Positions 8,201 to 17,057 of a stretch of DNA of 64,000 nucleotides are shown here, piece after piece. Numbering within the stretch: position 1 is the stretch's first letter; each line of letters starts with the position of its first letter. Under the pieces are notes generated by a model. The model searched no databases and was not told the origin of the DNA. It saw only the letters and a list, made by a program, of their open reading frames with translations. The position numbers and the translations under genes were made by a program. This DNA is from Myxococcota bacterium (GTDB lineage Bacteria > Myxococcota > XYA12-FULL-58-9 > JALHOP01): NCBI GenBank assembly GCA_022842935.1, contig JALHOP010000003.1, positions 310,001-374,000 of the forward strand, in the 5' to 3' direction.

Positions 8201-11200
8201 TCGCAAGCCCACTCGCGAGGTCGTTACCGCTCTGCCCGACAATGACCGTAGGTACGCCAGCGAGCAGAAAAGCCTGGGCCAGCGAGCGCGTGATGCGAGG
8301 TGAGGGCGCCGCGGTGTCAATCCAGGCGACGGCGCTGCCAAGCGGCAGAGCGGCCAAACGATTCAGGTCGACGCTCTCGCTCTCGGGTGCGCCGTTGGGC
8401 TTCGCGAACGTGAGCTGCGCTGGACCTGGCCACGCGCTCGCCGCCTCCTCGCCGCTCACCGGGCTGGTGAAGCGCAGCAGCAAGCTACCACCACCCTCCG
8501 AAGCGAGACGTGTCACAGTTGGGTCGGCAAAGGTCACGGGCGAGCGCCGCGCGAGACTTGCGCTCTCGAAGGCCGCCGCAAGGTAACTCGCCGAAAGTGC
8601 CGCCGCTGGCTCGCCGAGGGCTCTTCCCTGAGACGTGATCGCCGTGAGCGGCGGGGCCGCGTGGCCACCAAAATCGATATACACGGCCGCTTCTGGTGAA
8701 CCCAGGAGCTTTGCAACGGCCTCGGGTAGCGCGGGCCCGGCCATCGGTTCGGTGCGCACGGCTTCCAGTCGCTTGCCGTCGATGATGAACCATGTCCACG
8801 CCTTGTCGTGCGTCGGGAACACTTGCAGCAGGGTCTCGCCTTCGGCGAGGGCGGCGCGCACCTCGGCAAGGGTTGCTGGCTTCGTGTCCAGCGTGCGCGA
8901 CAGAATCGGTCGCGTCGCAAGACGGCTCGCCACCGCCGCGCGACGCCGTGTCCCAGGATCGAGGTCCTCTAGACGTGACCGCTCGAGCAGACGCCAGGCA
9001 CGCTCGACGTCCCCCGCGTCGATGAGTGCACGGCTCGCAGCGTCGAGGAACACACGCCGTTCGGGAGCGCCCCTCCCACCACCATAGGTCTCGAATGAGT
9101 CGATGGCCGGCGCCAACGTGGTGGCGTCGAGCGTTCTCCGCGACGCAACAGCACTATCGAAAGCCGTACGCCACGAAGCGGCGGCGACTTCGGCAATGAG
9201 CATCGGTGGGCCAACGAGCTCGTCCGCCACCTGCACGGTGGCCTCGACGGGCGACCCAGCGTAGGCGCGCAGCGTATCGGTGAGCTGAAGGTCCTCGGGG
9301 ACGAGGCCCATGATGGCGTCGAGCTCGCTATTCATGGTGTCGAGGGCGTCGATGCGAGCCGCTAAGTTCGTCCCTACTTCGGCGACCGATGGCGGCGTGA
9401 ACAGCCCCGCGAAGCGCTCGAGCGCTAGCCATCGCGACAGCCGCAACGCCGTCGTCGCATCGCTCTGTCGGGCTACGTCGATCATCGAGTTCGCAAGAGC
9501 ACGCGCGCGCGTCGCGATTACGTCGTCACGGCTCTTGGGCTCGCGCGCCCAAAGAGCGGATAGCGACTCCAAGATTGTCACCAGCTCCGTGACGTAGCCA
9601 TTGGCCTGACAGATGGTTAGCGCTCGATTCCAAAGCGCCATCGCCTGGGTTGGGTTGCCGGCTTGCACTTCGATGAGCGCGCTCTCGTTCGCAGCGTGCA
9701 AGATCTCTGGTTGTATGCGGGAGGCCATGGCCTCGTCCTCGGCTGCCTCATCGATTAGCTGAAGCCGTCGCGTTGCGAAGCTCCGCGCCCGCGACAGGTC
9801 GCCGCGCTCGCGTAGCGCGCGGGCAGCAGCCGAGCGGGCCACTTCCTCTTCGAGGTCCGCTGGAAATCCGTAGGGCGCGCGCGTCACGTTCGTGGGGTTC
9901 GCGGCGATCTCGGGCGCAAGGAAGCCCAACAGAGGTTTGTCGGGTTCGGGTACGCCGATACCGCGGCTCGTTAGCTCGAGCAGTGCCGCGAAAGCGTCGA
10001 GGGCGGCGTCGTCGCGATGCAGGAAGCGCAACGCTAGCGCCTTGCCCCGCAGCATGGGGACGACGCGGGTCCAGTCTTCACGTTCGCGGTAGAGCTGCTC
10101 GGCGCGCTCGTACCAATCGACTGCTTCTTCGTGAAGCTTTGCCTGCAAGTAGATGGATGCCTGTAGCGCGGCGGCAGTGGCGAGGCGCGGGCGGCCGGGC
10201 AGCGACTTCGCAAAGACCCATTCTTGATGCGCCATGTCGAGCGCGACGTCGAGCTCGTCCATGCGCCAGGCGGCGCGCGAAAAGGACTCGAAGAAGAGCA
10301 AGCGGGTCAGTGGGTCGTCGAAGCGCACCGAAGACCCGTTCCGTGCCAGAAACCCAGCGAACGCGTCGTCGTTCTTGCCAAGACCAAGCAACGCGTTGGC
10401 GCGGTTGAGTTGCGCTGCCGCCCAGAGTTGCGGGTCTTCTTCGGGATCGACGAGCTCGAGTGCGGTTCGAAAGCTCGATTCCGCTCGGTCGAGCCAGTCG
10501 CGCCCCGGGCTTCGTTGCTCCCGCTGCATGCGCAGCCAACCCATGGTGAGATGCGCCGCAGCGAATCGCGGGTCGAGGTCGAGCGCTGCGCCAATCTCGC
10601 GCTCGGCGCGCGACAGATCGACCGTCGAAGCGAAGGTGAGGGCGTAGCCATAAGCGTATCGACTCACCGCGTCGCGGGGGCGGGCTCTCGCTGCTACTTC
10701 GTAACTCGCGAGGACAGCGTCGCTCTTTCCCAGGCGGGCCGACAGCGCGATGTAGCGCCGGTGAGCCAAGGCGTTGTCGCGCCGACCTTCGAGAAGGCGG
10801 GCGTAGCTCGCACGGGCCTCCTCGAGTCGTCCTTCAGCCTCCTCCTTGTCCGCTTTGGCGAGCGCAAGGCGTGTCACGCCTGCGCGTGCGCGTCCGCGGG
10901 TTTTGGGATCGCTTCCGAACTGACTGAGGAGTTGCTCGTAGGCTTCGAGCGCGATGCCCCGCTCTTCCTCGCGTTCGGCCGTCTCGCCCAACGCAATCAG
11001 GGCATCAGCGACTGTGCGCGTCGCGGTGGGGTACTTGCGTACGAGTCCTTGCCATGAGGCGATGGCGAGCCGCGGGTGACCATGCCGCGCTTGCTCGTGG
11101 CCGAGCACGTTCATGGCGGGCGCCGCGACTGGCGGCAGCTTCTCGTAGCGACGAACGATGTCTTCGACCGCCGCGGTCGGGTTCTCCGCGGCGGAGGCCT

Positions 11201-12815
11201 TGGCGGCGTCGAGCCAGGTACTTGCGCAGCGCTCGACGTAGAGCCGTTCGCCACCGAAGCGGGTAAGCAGCGCCGCGCACACGCGCTCGACAGCTTCTGC
11301 ATCGGCGAAGCGCGCGTAGAGTCGGCTTGCGTGATCGAGGGCGCGCGCGCCGTCTTCTGTCGAGACATCGGTAGGCGCGGCGATAGCCTCGAACCCGGCT
11401 AGCGCAGCCGCGTAGTGACCACGTGCAAGCGCAAGCTCCGCCAGCGTCGTCGCGAGCCGGTGCTGGACGGCTGGCGTCTCGGGGTGGGTCTTGGCGATTG
11501 CTTGCATGGACGTGGTTGCCTGCTCGAGGACGCGCGCGGGCGGCGGAGCGCCGCTGTCAAAGCGTCCGCCCAACACTTGCAAGACCGCCACGCGCTCGAT
11601 TTCGATCGCAGCCACACCTTGCAGGGGGTCCCCAACGAGCTCATCGACCGCGCGCGACAACTCGGCACGGGCCTCGGGTAGCTTGCCGCGTTCTTCGAGA
11701 TCACGCCCAAGCTCGTAGCGGGCACGACCACGCAACTCGGGGCTTGTCGCGGTGATATGACGAAGCGCGAGACGCCGGAGCGCGGCATCGGGTTCGGCCC
11801 GTGCTGCCTCGAGTACAGCGCTGCTATTCGCGTCGCGCTGTACCATGCCGTCTGCGGGAAGAGCGTAAATCTCGAGGTCCGCGTAGCCCGCCGCAGTGTA
11901 AGCGATCCAGTTGGGCGCGATCGCCGCAAGCAATTCCCCGCCCGCGCCGGGGGTGAGCGGCAGCGCTTCCGCTACTTGTCCGTTTTCGAAGACGCTCGGG
12001 TCGATGACCGTCGACCACAGGCTCGCTTCGTCGTCGCTGGCCACCCGCCCGTCGCCGGTACTGTCGTCGACGAAGCGGGTGAAGACGACCGTGGGCCGGC
12101 CCTCGAGCATTGCGAATCGAGGCAAGCCGTCCAGGTACACACCGTCCGTGACAGCCGCGACGCGACCGTCGGCGAGCCGCTTCGCATAGAGGCGCGGGGT
12201 GCCGGTCGTGTCCGCTGCGACGTAGACGAGGATCTTGCCGTCTGGCGACGGTGCCGGGTCCCAGGCGTTGGTGAGCACGACGGTCCGCTTGCGTCCGGAC
12301 AGCTCGATCGCGTCGATACGGGCGGGTCCTCCGTCGCCGGTGCGGGTGGTGAAGTAGATGAGCTTGCCATCGGCGCTCCAGGCTGGCGCGCTCTCGGATG
12401 CATCACGCTCGGTGAGCTGGGTCTTGTGCTCTCCCTCTGCGTCCATGATCCAGACGTCACCCTTCACGTCGTCGCTCTGCGCGACCCACGCGATGCGCTT
12501 TCCGTCGGGCGAAAAAGCGGGGTCGGTGTCGTCGGACGAGTGGGTGGTCAGTCGACGCACGAGACCGGTCGTCTGCGTCCTCACGAAGATGTCGAGGTTC
12601 CCGCCTTGTTTCGACACATACGCAATGAGCCCCGCCGTGCCGGCGAGGGTCGGCATCATGTCGTCTTCGGTATTCTCGACCAGGGGTTCGGCGGTGTTGA
12701 ACACGCCTGCCCGTGGTGGCCCGAACTCTGGGGACATGAGCGTCTCGGGCGCATCGTGGGCGCATGCCGTCGCTGCGAACGCGGCCGCAAGCACGATGTG
12801 GCGACGAGCTGTCAC
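5253..12815 (-). CDS. Giant exported lipoprotein: TolB-like propeller, TPRs, degenerate CHAT, TPRs, CHAT protease
   Basis: The predicted 2520-residue protein starts at a GTG sharing four bases (GTGA) with the preceding stop. A signal sequence ends in 'AATAC', suggesting a lipid anchor. Residues about 40-300 form a TolB/WD40-like propeller ('DPAFSPDGKRIAW', 'APSPDGKILVYV'). TPR helices fill about 340-1270 and 1630-2180. The C-terminal 320 residues are a CHAT caspase-like protease domain with His2393 ('LAVHGEV') and Cys2438 ('LSACTLGG'). Residues about 1300-1620 look like a second CHAT domain without the His-Cys pair. CHAT-TPR proteins are proteases or scaffolds in several signalling and defence systems; the substrate here is unknown. 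It is the last gene of an operon with a YdbL-like lipoprotein and an AsmA-like protein. Confidence 0.85.
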   Translation of the reverse strand: MTARRHIVLAAAFAATACAHDAPETLMSPEFGPPRAGVFNTAEPLVENTEDDMMPTLAGTAGLIAYVSKQGGNLDIFVRTQTTGLVRRLTTHSSDDTDPAFSPDGKRIAWVAQSDDVKGDVWIMDAEGEHKTQLTERDASESAPAWSADGKLIYFTTRTGDGGPARIDAIELSGRKRTVVLTNAWDPAPSPDGKILVYVAADTTGTPRLYAKRLADGRVAAVTDGVYLDGLPRFAMLEGRPTVVFTRFVDDSTGDGRVASDDEASLWSTVIDPSVFENGQVAEALPLTPGAGGELLAAIAPNWIAYTAAGYADLEIYALPADGMVQRDANSSAVLEAARAEPDAALRRLALRHITATSPELRGRARYELGRDLEERGKLPEARAELSRAVDELVGDPLQGVAAIEIERVAVLQVLGGRFDSGAPPPARVLEQATTSMQAIAKTHPETPAVQHRLATTLAELALARGHYAAALAGFEAIAAPTDVSTEDGARALDHASRLYARFADAEAVERVCAALLTRFGGERLYVERCASTWLDAAKASAAENPTAAVEDIVRRYEKLPPVAAPAMNVLGHEQARHGHPRLAIASWQGLVRKYPTATRTVADALIALGETAEREEERGIALEAYEQLLSQFGSDPKTRGRARAGVTRLALAKADKEEAEGRLEEARASYARLLEGRRDNALAHRRYIALSARLGKSDAVLASYEVAARARPRDAVSRYAYGYALTFASTVDLSRAEREIGAALDLDPRFAAAHLTMGWLRMQREQRSPGRDWLDRAESSFRTALELVDPEEDPQLWAAAQLNRANALLGLGKNDDAFAGFLARNGSSVRFDDPLTRLLFFESFSRAAWRMDELDVALDMAHQEWVFAKSLPGRPRLATAAALQASIYLQAKLHEEAVDWYERAEQLYREREDWTRVVPMLRGKALALRFLHRDDAALDAFAALLELTSRGIGVPEPDKPLLGFLAPEIAANPTNVTRAPYGFPADLEEEVARSAAARALRERGDLSRARSFATRRLQLIDEAAEDEAMASRIQPEILHAANESALIEVQAGNPTQAMALWNRALTICQANGYVTELVTILESLSALWAREPKSRDDVIATRARALANSMIDVARQSDATTALRLSRWLALERFAGLFTPPSVAEVGTNLAARIDALDTMNSELDAIMGLVPEDLQLTDTLRAYAGSPVEATVQVADELVGPPMLIAEVAAASWRTAFDSAVASRRTLDATTLAPAIDSFETYGGGRGAPERRVFLDAASRALIDAGDVERAWRLLERSRLEDLDPGTRRRAAVASRLATRPILSRTLDTKPATLAEVRAALAEGETLLQVFPTHDKAWTWFIIDGKRLEAVRTEPMAGPALPEAVAKLLGSPEAAVYIDFGGHAAPPLTAITSQGRALGEPAAALSASYLAAAFESASLARRSPVTFADPTVTRLASEGGGSLLLRFTSPVSGEEAASAWPGPAQLTFAKPNGAPESESVDLNRLAALPLGSAVAWIDTAAPSPRITRSLAQAFLLAGVPTVIVGQSGNDLASGLATESASALLAKAHRAGELGVNTMVVGYRGLSFAERVDLAFVRLLALARSAGPAYQAAAKSQRREDWLRAHDDFAALVNIVELLMEPEAVPVLAASKRAGASALAKALPQRLLEMRDKLAQTKLALGEVDAAAAIQDALAESYVAAGNHEKALAQLLAMGKTFMNGDRNRDAERVLTRCAELAHVKKLPLIEGDCRSRLGSAYRGLFENEKARQAYSQAIGVYAAQNHKNQLYPRRFLGLLYETALNDYDEALAQYRRALADAVGMSEPDMVPTLHLDMARTYRARGDFGAAQEAVAQARAALPKNDTTDRTEAALEAAKIEWYRGDYPAALDQQSAALTLARANRNDFQEIQALSLGGLIAMNRGDLTHARESVTAALDLARGSGRRREEAAQLNNLGTVLQRAGRLEAAEARFREALELDTQLNGVEGQAFDLRALAAVLERRGKAQESLATVDRALEISRSIGSRYNEAQCLYVRGRALLAAGRRDEASQSFTAAHDLAVQLSIPEIDWRASYAAGRIAESSGDVKAARVAYDAALTVAERLARAGDDDSVEESRDTLYADAMRLALVERDDSTAFALIERRHARALLDVIAASDVSFPNDDARQLVASERRAREAILAAERDQKRMGGDDSQARDASAAHATLLATLRSRYPGIARAFTIAPRSVAEVQAVLRDDTAIVLYLVGVKQANALVVRRSSLTPVLLPIQPADLKQIADGYRDALRAFGGVDATGEQIGRAILDPLGDALLGVKHLVIVPHGPLVGIPFAALPWQGAQLVDRVATSYAPSASALVDTLSRPQRPAPKRVVAVSHGADLPFARLEALAIAGSGAVLGPAASEAAVRALRGDAVDLAVHGEVATAEPMRAGLVLAEGEDDDGRLTLREVFGMEALAPLVTLSACTLGGSDAAWAAVSSAFFASGTQTLVASQERVSDLAAGVLMKRFYRERRQGGAAALRAAQLWTRAAFEHPAHWATFALLGDFR

Positions 12816-13345
12816 TTCTTCGCCCAGCCTTCCTGCCTCTCGACCCACTCACCAGGCTTTGCGCGCTCAGCGAGCAGACGGTGGTACATATCGATGAGCT
12901 GCGCGCGGCCCTTGCCAGTGAAGGTCGCGTCGCTCGTTGCCACCCAGTCGAGAATGGCTTCGCGATCGGCGTTCTCCTCGGCGAGGAGACGGTCGCGTCG
13001 TGTCGCATCGTCGCCGGTCGCGTCGCATTCGCGGGCGGCGAGCATGGCGTTCTTGGCTTCGCCCAGGCAGCCGCGTCTCTTGAGCTCGTCGACCTCGTCG
13101 CGATTGAAGACCTGACGTCGTCGGGCCGCCATGGCGTACGCTTGTGTTGTGTCTAGGCCCGTCAGCTCGGGGTCGGCGGAGGGCGCGCGCACCGAGGCCG
13201 CCAGTAGCTGCTCGTCCGAGAGTGGCTCGAGCTCGCCCATGAGCTGGCGCTCGAGCGCCGTCTTGGTGCCGATGTTCACCGGTCGCGTGGTGATCGTGCA
13301 GCTCAGTACGGCCGGCAAGAGGAGGACTGTCAGTCTATTTCGCAT
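12812..13345 (-). CDS. DUF1318 (YdbL-like) lipoprotein
   Basis: This 177-residue protein has a lipoprotein signal ending in 'AVLSC' (Cys16). The C-terminus 'RAKPGEWVERQEGWAKK' closely matches the end of E. coli YdbL, the type member of DUF1318. The segment after the lipid anchor ('NIGTKTALERQLMGELE') is typical of larger DUF1318 lipoproteins. In E. coli, ydbL lies with ydbH (an AsmA-like lipid-transport protein) and ynbE (a small outer-membrane lipoprotein). Here the gene overlaps the end of an AsmA-like gene by 11 bases, so the pairing is the same, and lipidation suggests it joins YnbE- and YdbL-like roles in one chain. That fusion idea is inference. Its end overlaps the CHAT gene start by four bases. 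Confidence 0.8.
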   Translation of the reverse strand: MRNRLTVLLLPAVLSCTITTRPVNIGTKTALERQLMGELEPLSDEQLLAASVRAPSADPELTGLDTTQAYAMAARRRQVFNRDEVDELKRRGCLGEAKNAMLAARECDATGDDATRRDRLLAEENADREAILDWVATSDATFTGKGRAQLIDMYHRLLAERAKPGEWVERQEGWAKK

Positions 13346-16300
13346 GCCATCCCAGAAGCGGCGCCACGGTTTTGTCGATGTGCGGCTGCAGGTGGAAATC
13401 CAGCTGCTCGCTCACCGAGTACCGGCGTAGGAGCTCGCGGTCGATGTTTGGAAAACCAATGTTGGTGAACGGGATACGCATGAAGGTGGTCACGTCGATG
13501 TCCATGTTCAGGTTCTCGTAGCGCATCCACATGGCGACGTTGTCGATCCGCACGAACTTGAGCTGACCCCGTGTGCGCTGCAGGCTCTCGTTCTTCTCCT
13601 CGGGGTCGAGGAGCTGCAAGAAGCGATCGAGCGTCTTGCTGCCGATCTTGGTGACGTTCATGTTGAAGTCGATGTCGCGGCGCTTCGGGGCGAAGACGAA
13701 GCTCATGTGCATGTCGGCGTTCATCTCCGAGTCGGGGCCCGGCGCGAGGTTGAGCATCGAAAACGTGCTCGCGTCGATGTTGGAAACCTTGAAGTCCATG
13801 TCACCCGTAAGCGAGCGATCCTTGCCGAGGCGGAAGTCCAGGTTGCCGACGATGTCGCCGCCAAGCAGATGCATGGCCAGGCGGTCGGCGCGCAGACGCC
13901 CGTTCGCCATACTGCCATCGAGCTCGAAGTTCTGGACGATATAGGGACCGCTCTGGATTCGTCTTATGCTCACGCCTTGCAGATCGCGGTAGTCGTGTAA
14001 GCGGTCGTAGTAGGCGGGCCGGCCGCCCAGGGCTGCGGTCGTATCCTCGGTGATGAGCCCGACCTCGCCGAAGGACAACCCGCGCGCGAGCGGTGTCGTA
14101 CCTGGGCGTCCGTCGAACGCAAGACGGACGTCGAATGGTAATGAGCCGGACAGCCCCTCCAATGCGTTCTCACCGATCTTGGCCGACAGCTCGTTGGCGC
14201 GAATGTCGCCGGTGATGACTGCGGTGCCGCCGGCCACCACGAAGCTCCCACGACTCGTCATCTCGCCGCCTATGGCGAGTCCTCCGGCACCCAGAGCGAG
14301 CGCCTCCCGATTGGCGACGCGTAGCTCGTAGGCGGCGTCGAGCGCGAGCCCAGGCAGGCCGGGCTGCTCCCAGCTCTTCACGATGGCGACGTCGAGCGGC
14401 GCCTTCATCGCGGCGCGCGCTTCGAAACGCGTGCCCAGGGTCGGTAGGCTTAAGCCGAATCGATCGATGACAACGTCGCCGCCCAGGTCGTAGCGGGCGC
14501 TCCCCTCGAACGCAGTGTTCTCGAGGGCGAGCGGCGAGCCGCTTTGCTTGGTGTAGCCGACGAGGCCGAGTAGCTTACTCTCGGCGTGGTCACCGACGAG
14601 CTCGGCGGTCCACTCCCATCGCATGTCGCGCACGGTTTGCGGCCGCATCACTTTCGCCATTTCCAGCAAGACGCGTAGCGACGGCCCATGCTCGGAGAGG
14701 GTCATGGTCGCGAGCATGTGTCCGCCGTCGCAGTCAGTGGCCTCATCGGTGTAAGCGACGTCACTCACTTCGAAGCTCATGTCGGCGCTGAAGGGAAGGC
14801 CCTGAATGAGACGCTTTGCCCAGCGGTTTGCAAAGCCACTATAGGCCGAGAGCGTCGCTCCCCAGACGTCGCCGCCGCGCGGGATCGCGGGCGCTTGCGC
14901 AAGGGCCGTCAGCTCCACGTAGGGAAGCGTGCCCTTCGCTTCGGCGTGCGCCTTCATGCTGCCGCTGATGACAGCAGGAGGCCGCGCCGCTTTCGGGAGC
15001 AGATTGATGAGCTCTTCGAGGCTCGTTGGCTCGAGATCGAGCGCGAAGCTCTTGATGCGTGGCGCTTGCGAGAGCGCCGCGTCGACCGAGGCGTTGCCAG
15101 TCATGCGCATGATGTTGCCGAGCTGCATCGACAAGGCAGGGATGGCGACGCTTTGACCGCGGCGCCTGACCGTCATGGCCGCCGTGAGTCGCGGCACCGT
15201 CATATCGCCTTGCGGTAGCGGCGTGGTCGCCGAGCCCACGCCCGCTTGCATCACCACGTCGACGACACTGGCCGCGAGGTCACCCTGGCTCACGTCACAC
15301 GAGAGGTTGATGTCGCGCGCGAGACTGCCCGAGGCAGTGACTTTACCGATGCCAACGACTGCGTTCGTTCGTAGCGGTGCAGTCGCCGGGAGGTTTCGTA
15401 ACATGCCGATCGGCCCGGTCGATTCGAGGTGCAGGGTGACTGCGTCCGCGCTGGCCGCCGGCGCTTCGGCGTGGCCGATGCGCATGTCACTTACCATCGC
15501 GAACATGCCCTCACCTTCGCCGAGCCATGGCGCGATTGGTGTGGTCAGCTCGAGTGTCGCCGCGAGCTGGTTTGCGGCACCTTGCGGGGCACTGGCCGAG
15601 CTCATGGTTGCGTCCGCCGACAATCCAACGATGCCGTCCGCCAAGCTCAATGCGGCGTTGGCGTCGAGATCGGTGATGACGTTCCCCATCGCGCTGACAT
15701 GTATGTTGGACGCTTTGGCGGATATGTTGCTGGAAACGTCCGTGGGCTTCGCGCCTGCTACGAGCTTCATGGGGGCCGCAGCCAGCTCGATGTGGCCGCC
15801 AACGCGGACGCCTGGTGCGAAAGCGCTGATGAAAGGCGAGAGCTCGCTCAGGTTCGAGCCACCAGCGAGCTTGTCGATGCTCACGGTGGGAGTGCCGAGC
15901 ATTCCGTGCACCGAGGTAGCGAGCTCGACCTTCGTGCCTTTGCCCAGTTGGAAGCTGGTGTCTATCAGGGTCGCGGTCTGCGCGAGCAGATTCATTTGTA
16001 GGCGCGCCTTGGCTGCCGACGCGAGCGCTGGAAGCTTTTGTGGCGCCGAGAGCGTCGTCACCGCTTCGACGTCGAGCAAAAGGTCGACGTCGCCGAATCC
16101 GCTGCTGCGAACGGTGAGCCCTCCGTGCTGGTCGCTGACGAGCGCGACACCGGACCCAGCATAGCTCGCCCGTGATCGGGTTGGTCCCTGATGGTCGCCG
16201 ACGCCCATCCATAGGTCGAGACTCATCGCGTCGCCTTCACCCTCGAAGCGGCCTTCGAGGCCGAGCCGGTCGAGCATCGCGCTGAGCTCCGGCGAAACCA

Positions 16301-16895
16301 TCTCGCCCTGGAGCTCGGTGAAGGAAATGCGAGACACGATGACGTGCACTGGCAGCCGCGGCTGAGCCAGCGGCTCTTTTGGGGGGGGCTCGGGGCGCTC
16401 TGGCTGCGGCTCGGGCTCGGCGGCAGGGGGGCGCGCGTCGCCTTGGATATTCGCGAGCAAGGCGTCGATGTTGGTGCCGCGTGCGTTCTTCTCCATGACC
16501 GCGGTGACGCCACGCGCCGACAGGTCGGGTACTTCGACGGTCTTGGAGAGCAGAGGCGGCAGACGCCACGCGAGATGCGCGTAGTCGACGACGAGCACGT
16601 TCCGGGTGAATCCGGGTGGCGGGCCAATGACGAAGCGCTCGATGGTCAGCTCGGAGGCTACGTCGAGGCTCAGGCCGCCGATGGTCACCGGCACTCCGAG
16701 CAGGGAGGTCGCCTGCTCCTCGGCGATGCGTCGCAGGCGATCGTCGGTGAAGACGACGGTGCGCGCGAACCAGACAATCGCGGTCAGGGCGATGAGCCCA
16801 AGGGTGGCGAGCAGAGCGAGCCGTCGCAGCCAGCGCCAACGCTTGCGCCGTGGTCGGGCTTCTTGCGGCCCTTCCTGGCCCGTTGGTTCGGTCAT
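13335..16895 (-). CDS. AsmA-like giant envelope protein (DUF748/YdbH-like)
   Basis: The 1186-residue protein has a basic N-terminus, one membrane helix at about residues 25-46 ('LALLATLGLIALTAIVWF') and then a long, mostly beta-strand periplasmic region. 'LLGVPVTIGGLSLDVASELT' and 'GTNIDALLANIQ' are typical of the AsmA/TamB/YdbH superfamily N-terminus, and the C-terminal 250 residues ('GGDIVGNLDFRLGKDRSLTG') have the AsmA C-terminal pattern. These proteins form long hydrophobic grooves that bridge inner and outer membranes and carry phospholipids. A Pro/Glu-rich linker sits near residues 155-175. The DUF1318 lipoprotein gene overlaps the 3' end, supporting a YdbH-like assignment. It heads the three-gene operon. 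Confidence 0.82.
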   Translation of the reverse strand: MTEPTGQEGPQEARPRRKRWRWLRRLALLATLGLIALTAIVWFARTVVFTDDRLRRIAEEQATSLLGVPVTIGGLSLDVASELTIERFVIGPPPGFTRNVLVVDYAHLAWRLPPLLSKTVEVPDLSARGVTAVMEKNARGTNIDALLANIQGDARPPAAEPEPQPERPEPPPKEPLAQPRLPVHVIVSRISFTELQGEMVSPELSAMLDRLGLEGRFEGEGDAMSLDLWMGVGDHQGPTRSRASYAGSGVALVSDQHGGLTVRSSGFGDVDLLLDVEAVTTLSAPQKLPALASAAKARLQMNLLAQTATLIDTSFQLGKGTKVELATSVHGMLGTPTVSIDKLAGGSNLSELSPFISAFAPGVRVGGHIELAAAPMKLVAGAKPTDVSSNISAKASNIHVSAMGNVITDLDANAALSLADGIVGLSADATMSSASAPQGAANQLAATLELTTPIAPWLGEGEGMFAMVSDMRIGHAEAPAASADAVTLHLESTGPIGMLRNLPATAPLRTNAVVGIGKVTASGSLARDINLSCDVSQGDLAASVVDVVMQAGVGSATTPLPQGDMTVPRLTAAMTVRRRGQSVAIPALSMQLGNIMRMTGNASVDAALSQAPRIKSFALDLEPTSLEELINLLPKAARPPAVISGSMKAHAEAKGTLPYVELTALAQAPAIPRGGDVWGATLSAYSGFANRWAKRLIQGLPFSADMSFEVSDVAYTDEATDCDGGHMLATMTLSEHGPSLRVLLEMAKVMRPQTVRDMRWEWTAELVGDHAESKLLGLVGYTKQSGSPLALENTAFEGSARYDLGGDVVIDRFGLSLPTLGTRFEARAAMKAPLDVAIVKSWEQPGLPGLALDAAYELRVANREALALGAGGLAIGGEMTSRGSFVVAGGTAVITGDIRANELSAKIGENALEGLSGSLPFDVRLAFDGRPGTTPLARGLSFGEVGLITEDTTAALGGRPAYYDRLHDYRDLQGVSIRRIQSGPYIVQNFELDGSMANGRLRADRLAMHLLGGDIVGNLDFRLGKDRSLTGDMDFKVSNIDASTFSMLNLAPGPDSEMNADMHMSFVFAPKRRDIDFNMNVTKIGSKTLDRFLQLLDPEEKNESLQRTRGQLKFVRIDNVAMWMRYENLNMDIDVTTFMRIPFTNIGFPNIDRELLRRYSVSEQLDFHLQPHIDKTVAPLLGWHAK

Positions 16896-17057
16896 CGTGG
16901 ACGGGTAAGCTGAATCCGGGGCAGTTCTGTCACGTCGAACGACGTCGATCCAGGGGCCAGCGTGGGTCGCCGGTCAGTCAAGCGATGTACCCAGCCGCAA
17001 AGCGGCGTAGGATGATGGTCGGGCGGCAAGCCCGATAGCCCACTGGAGGAGTTTTTC

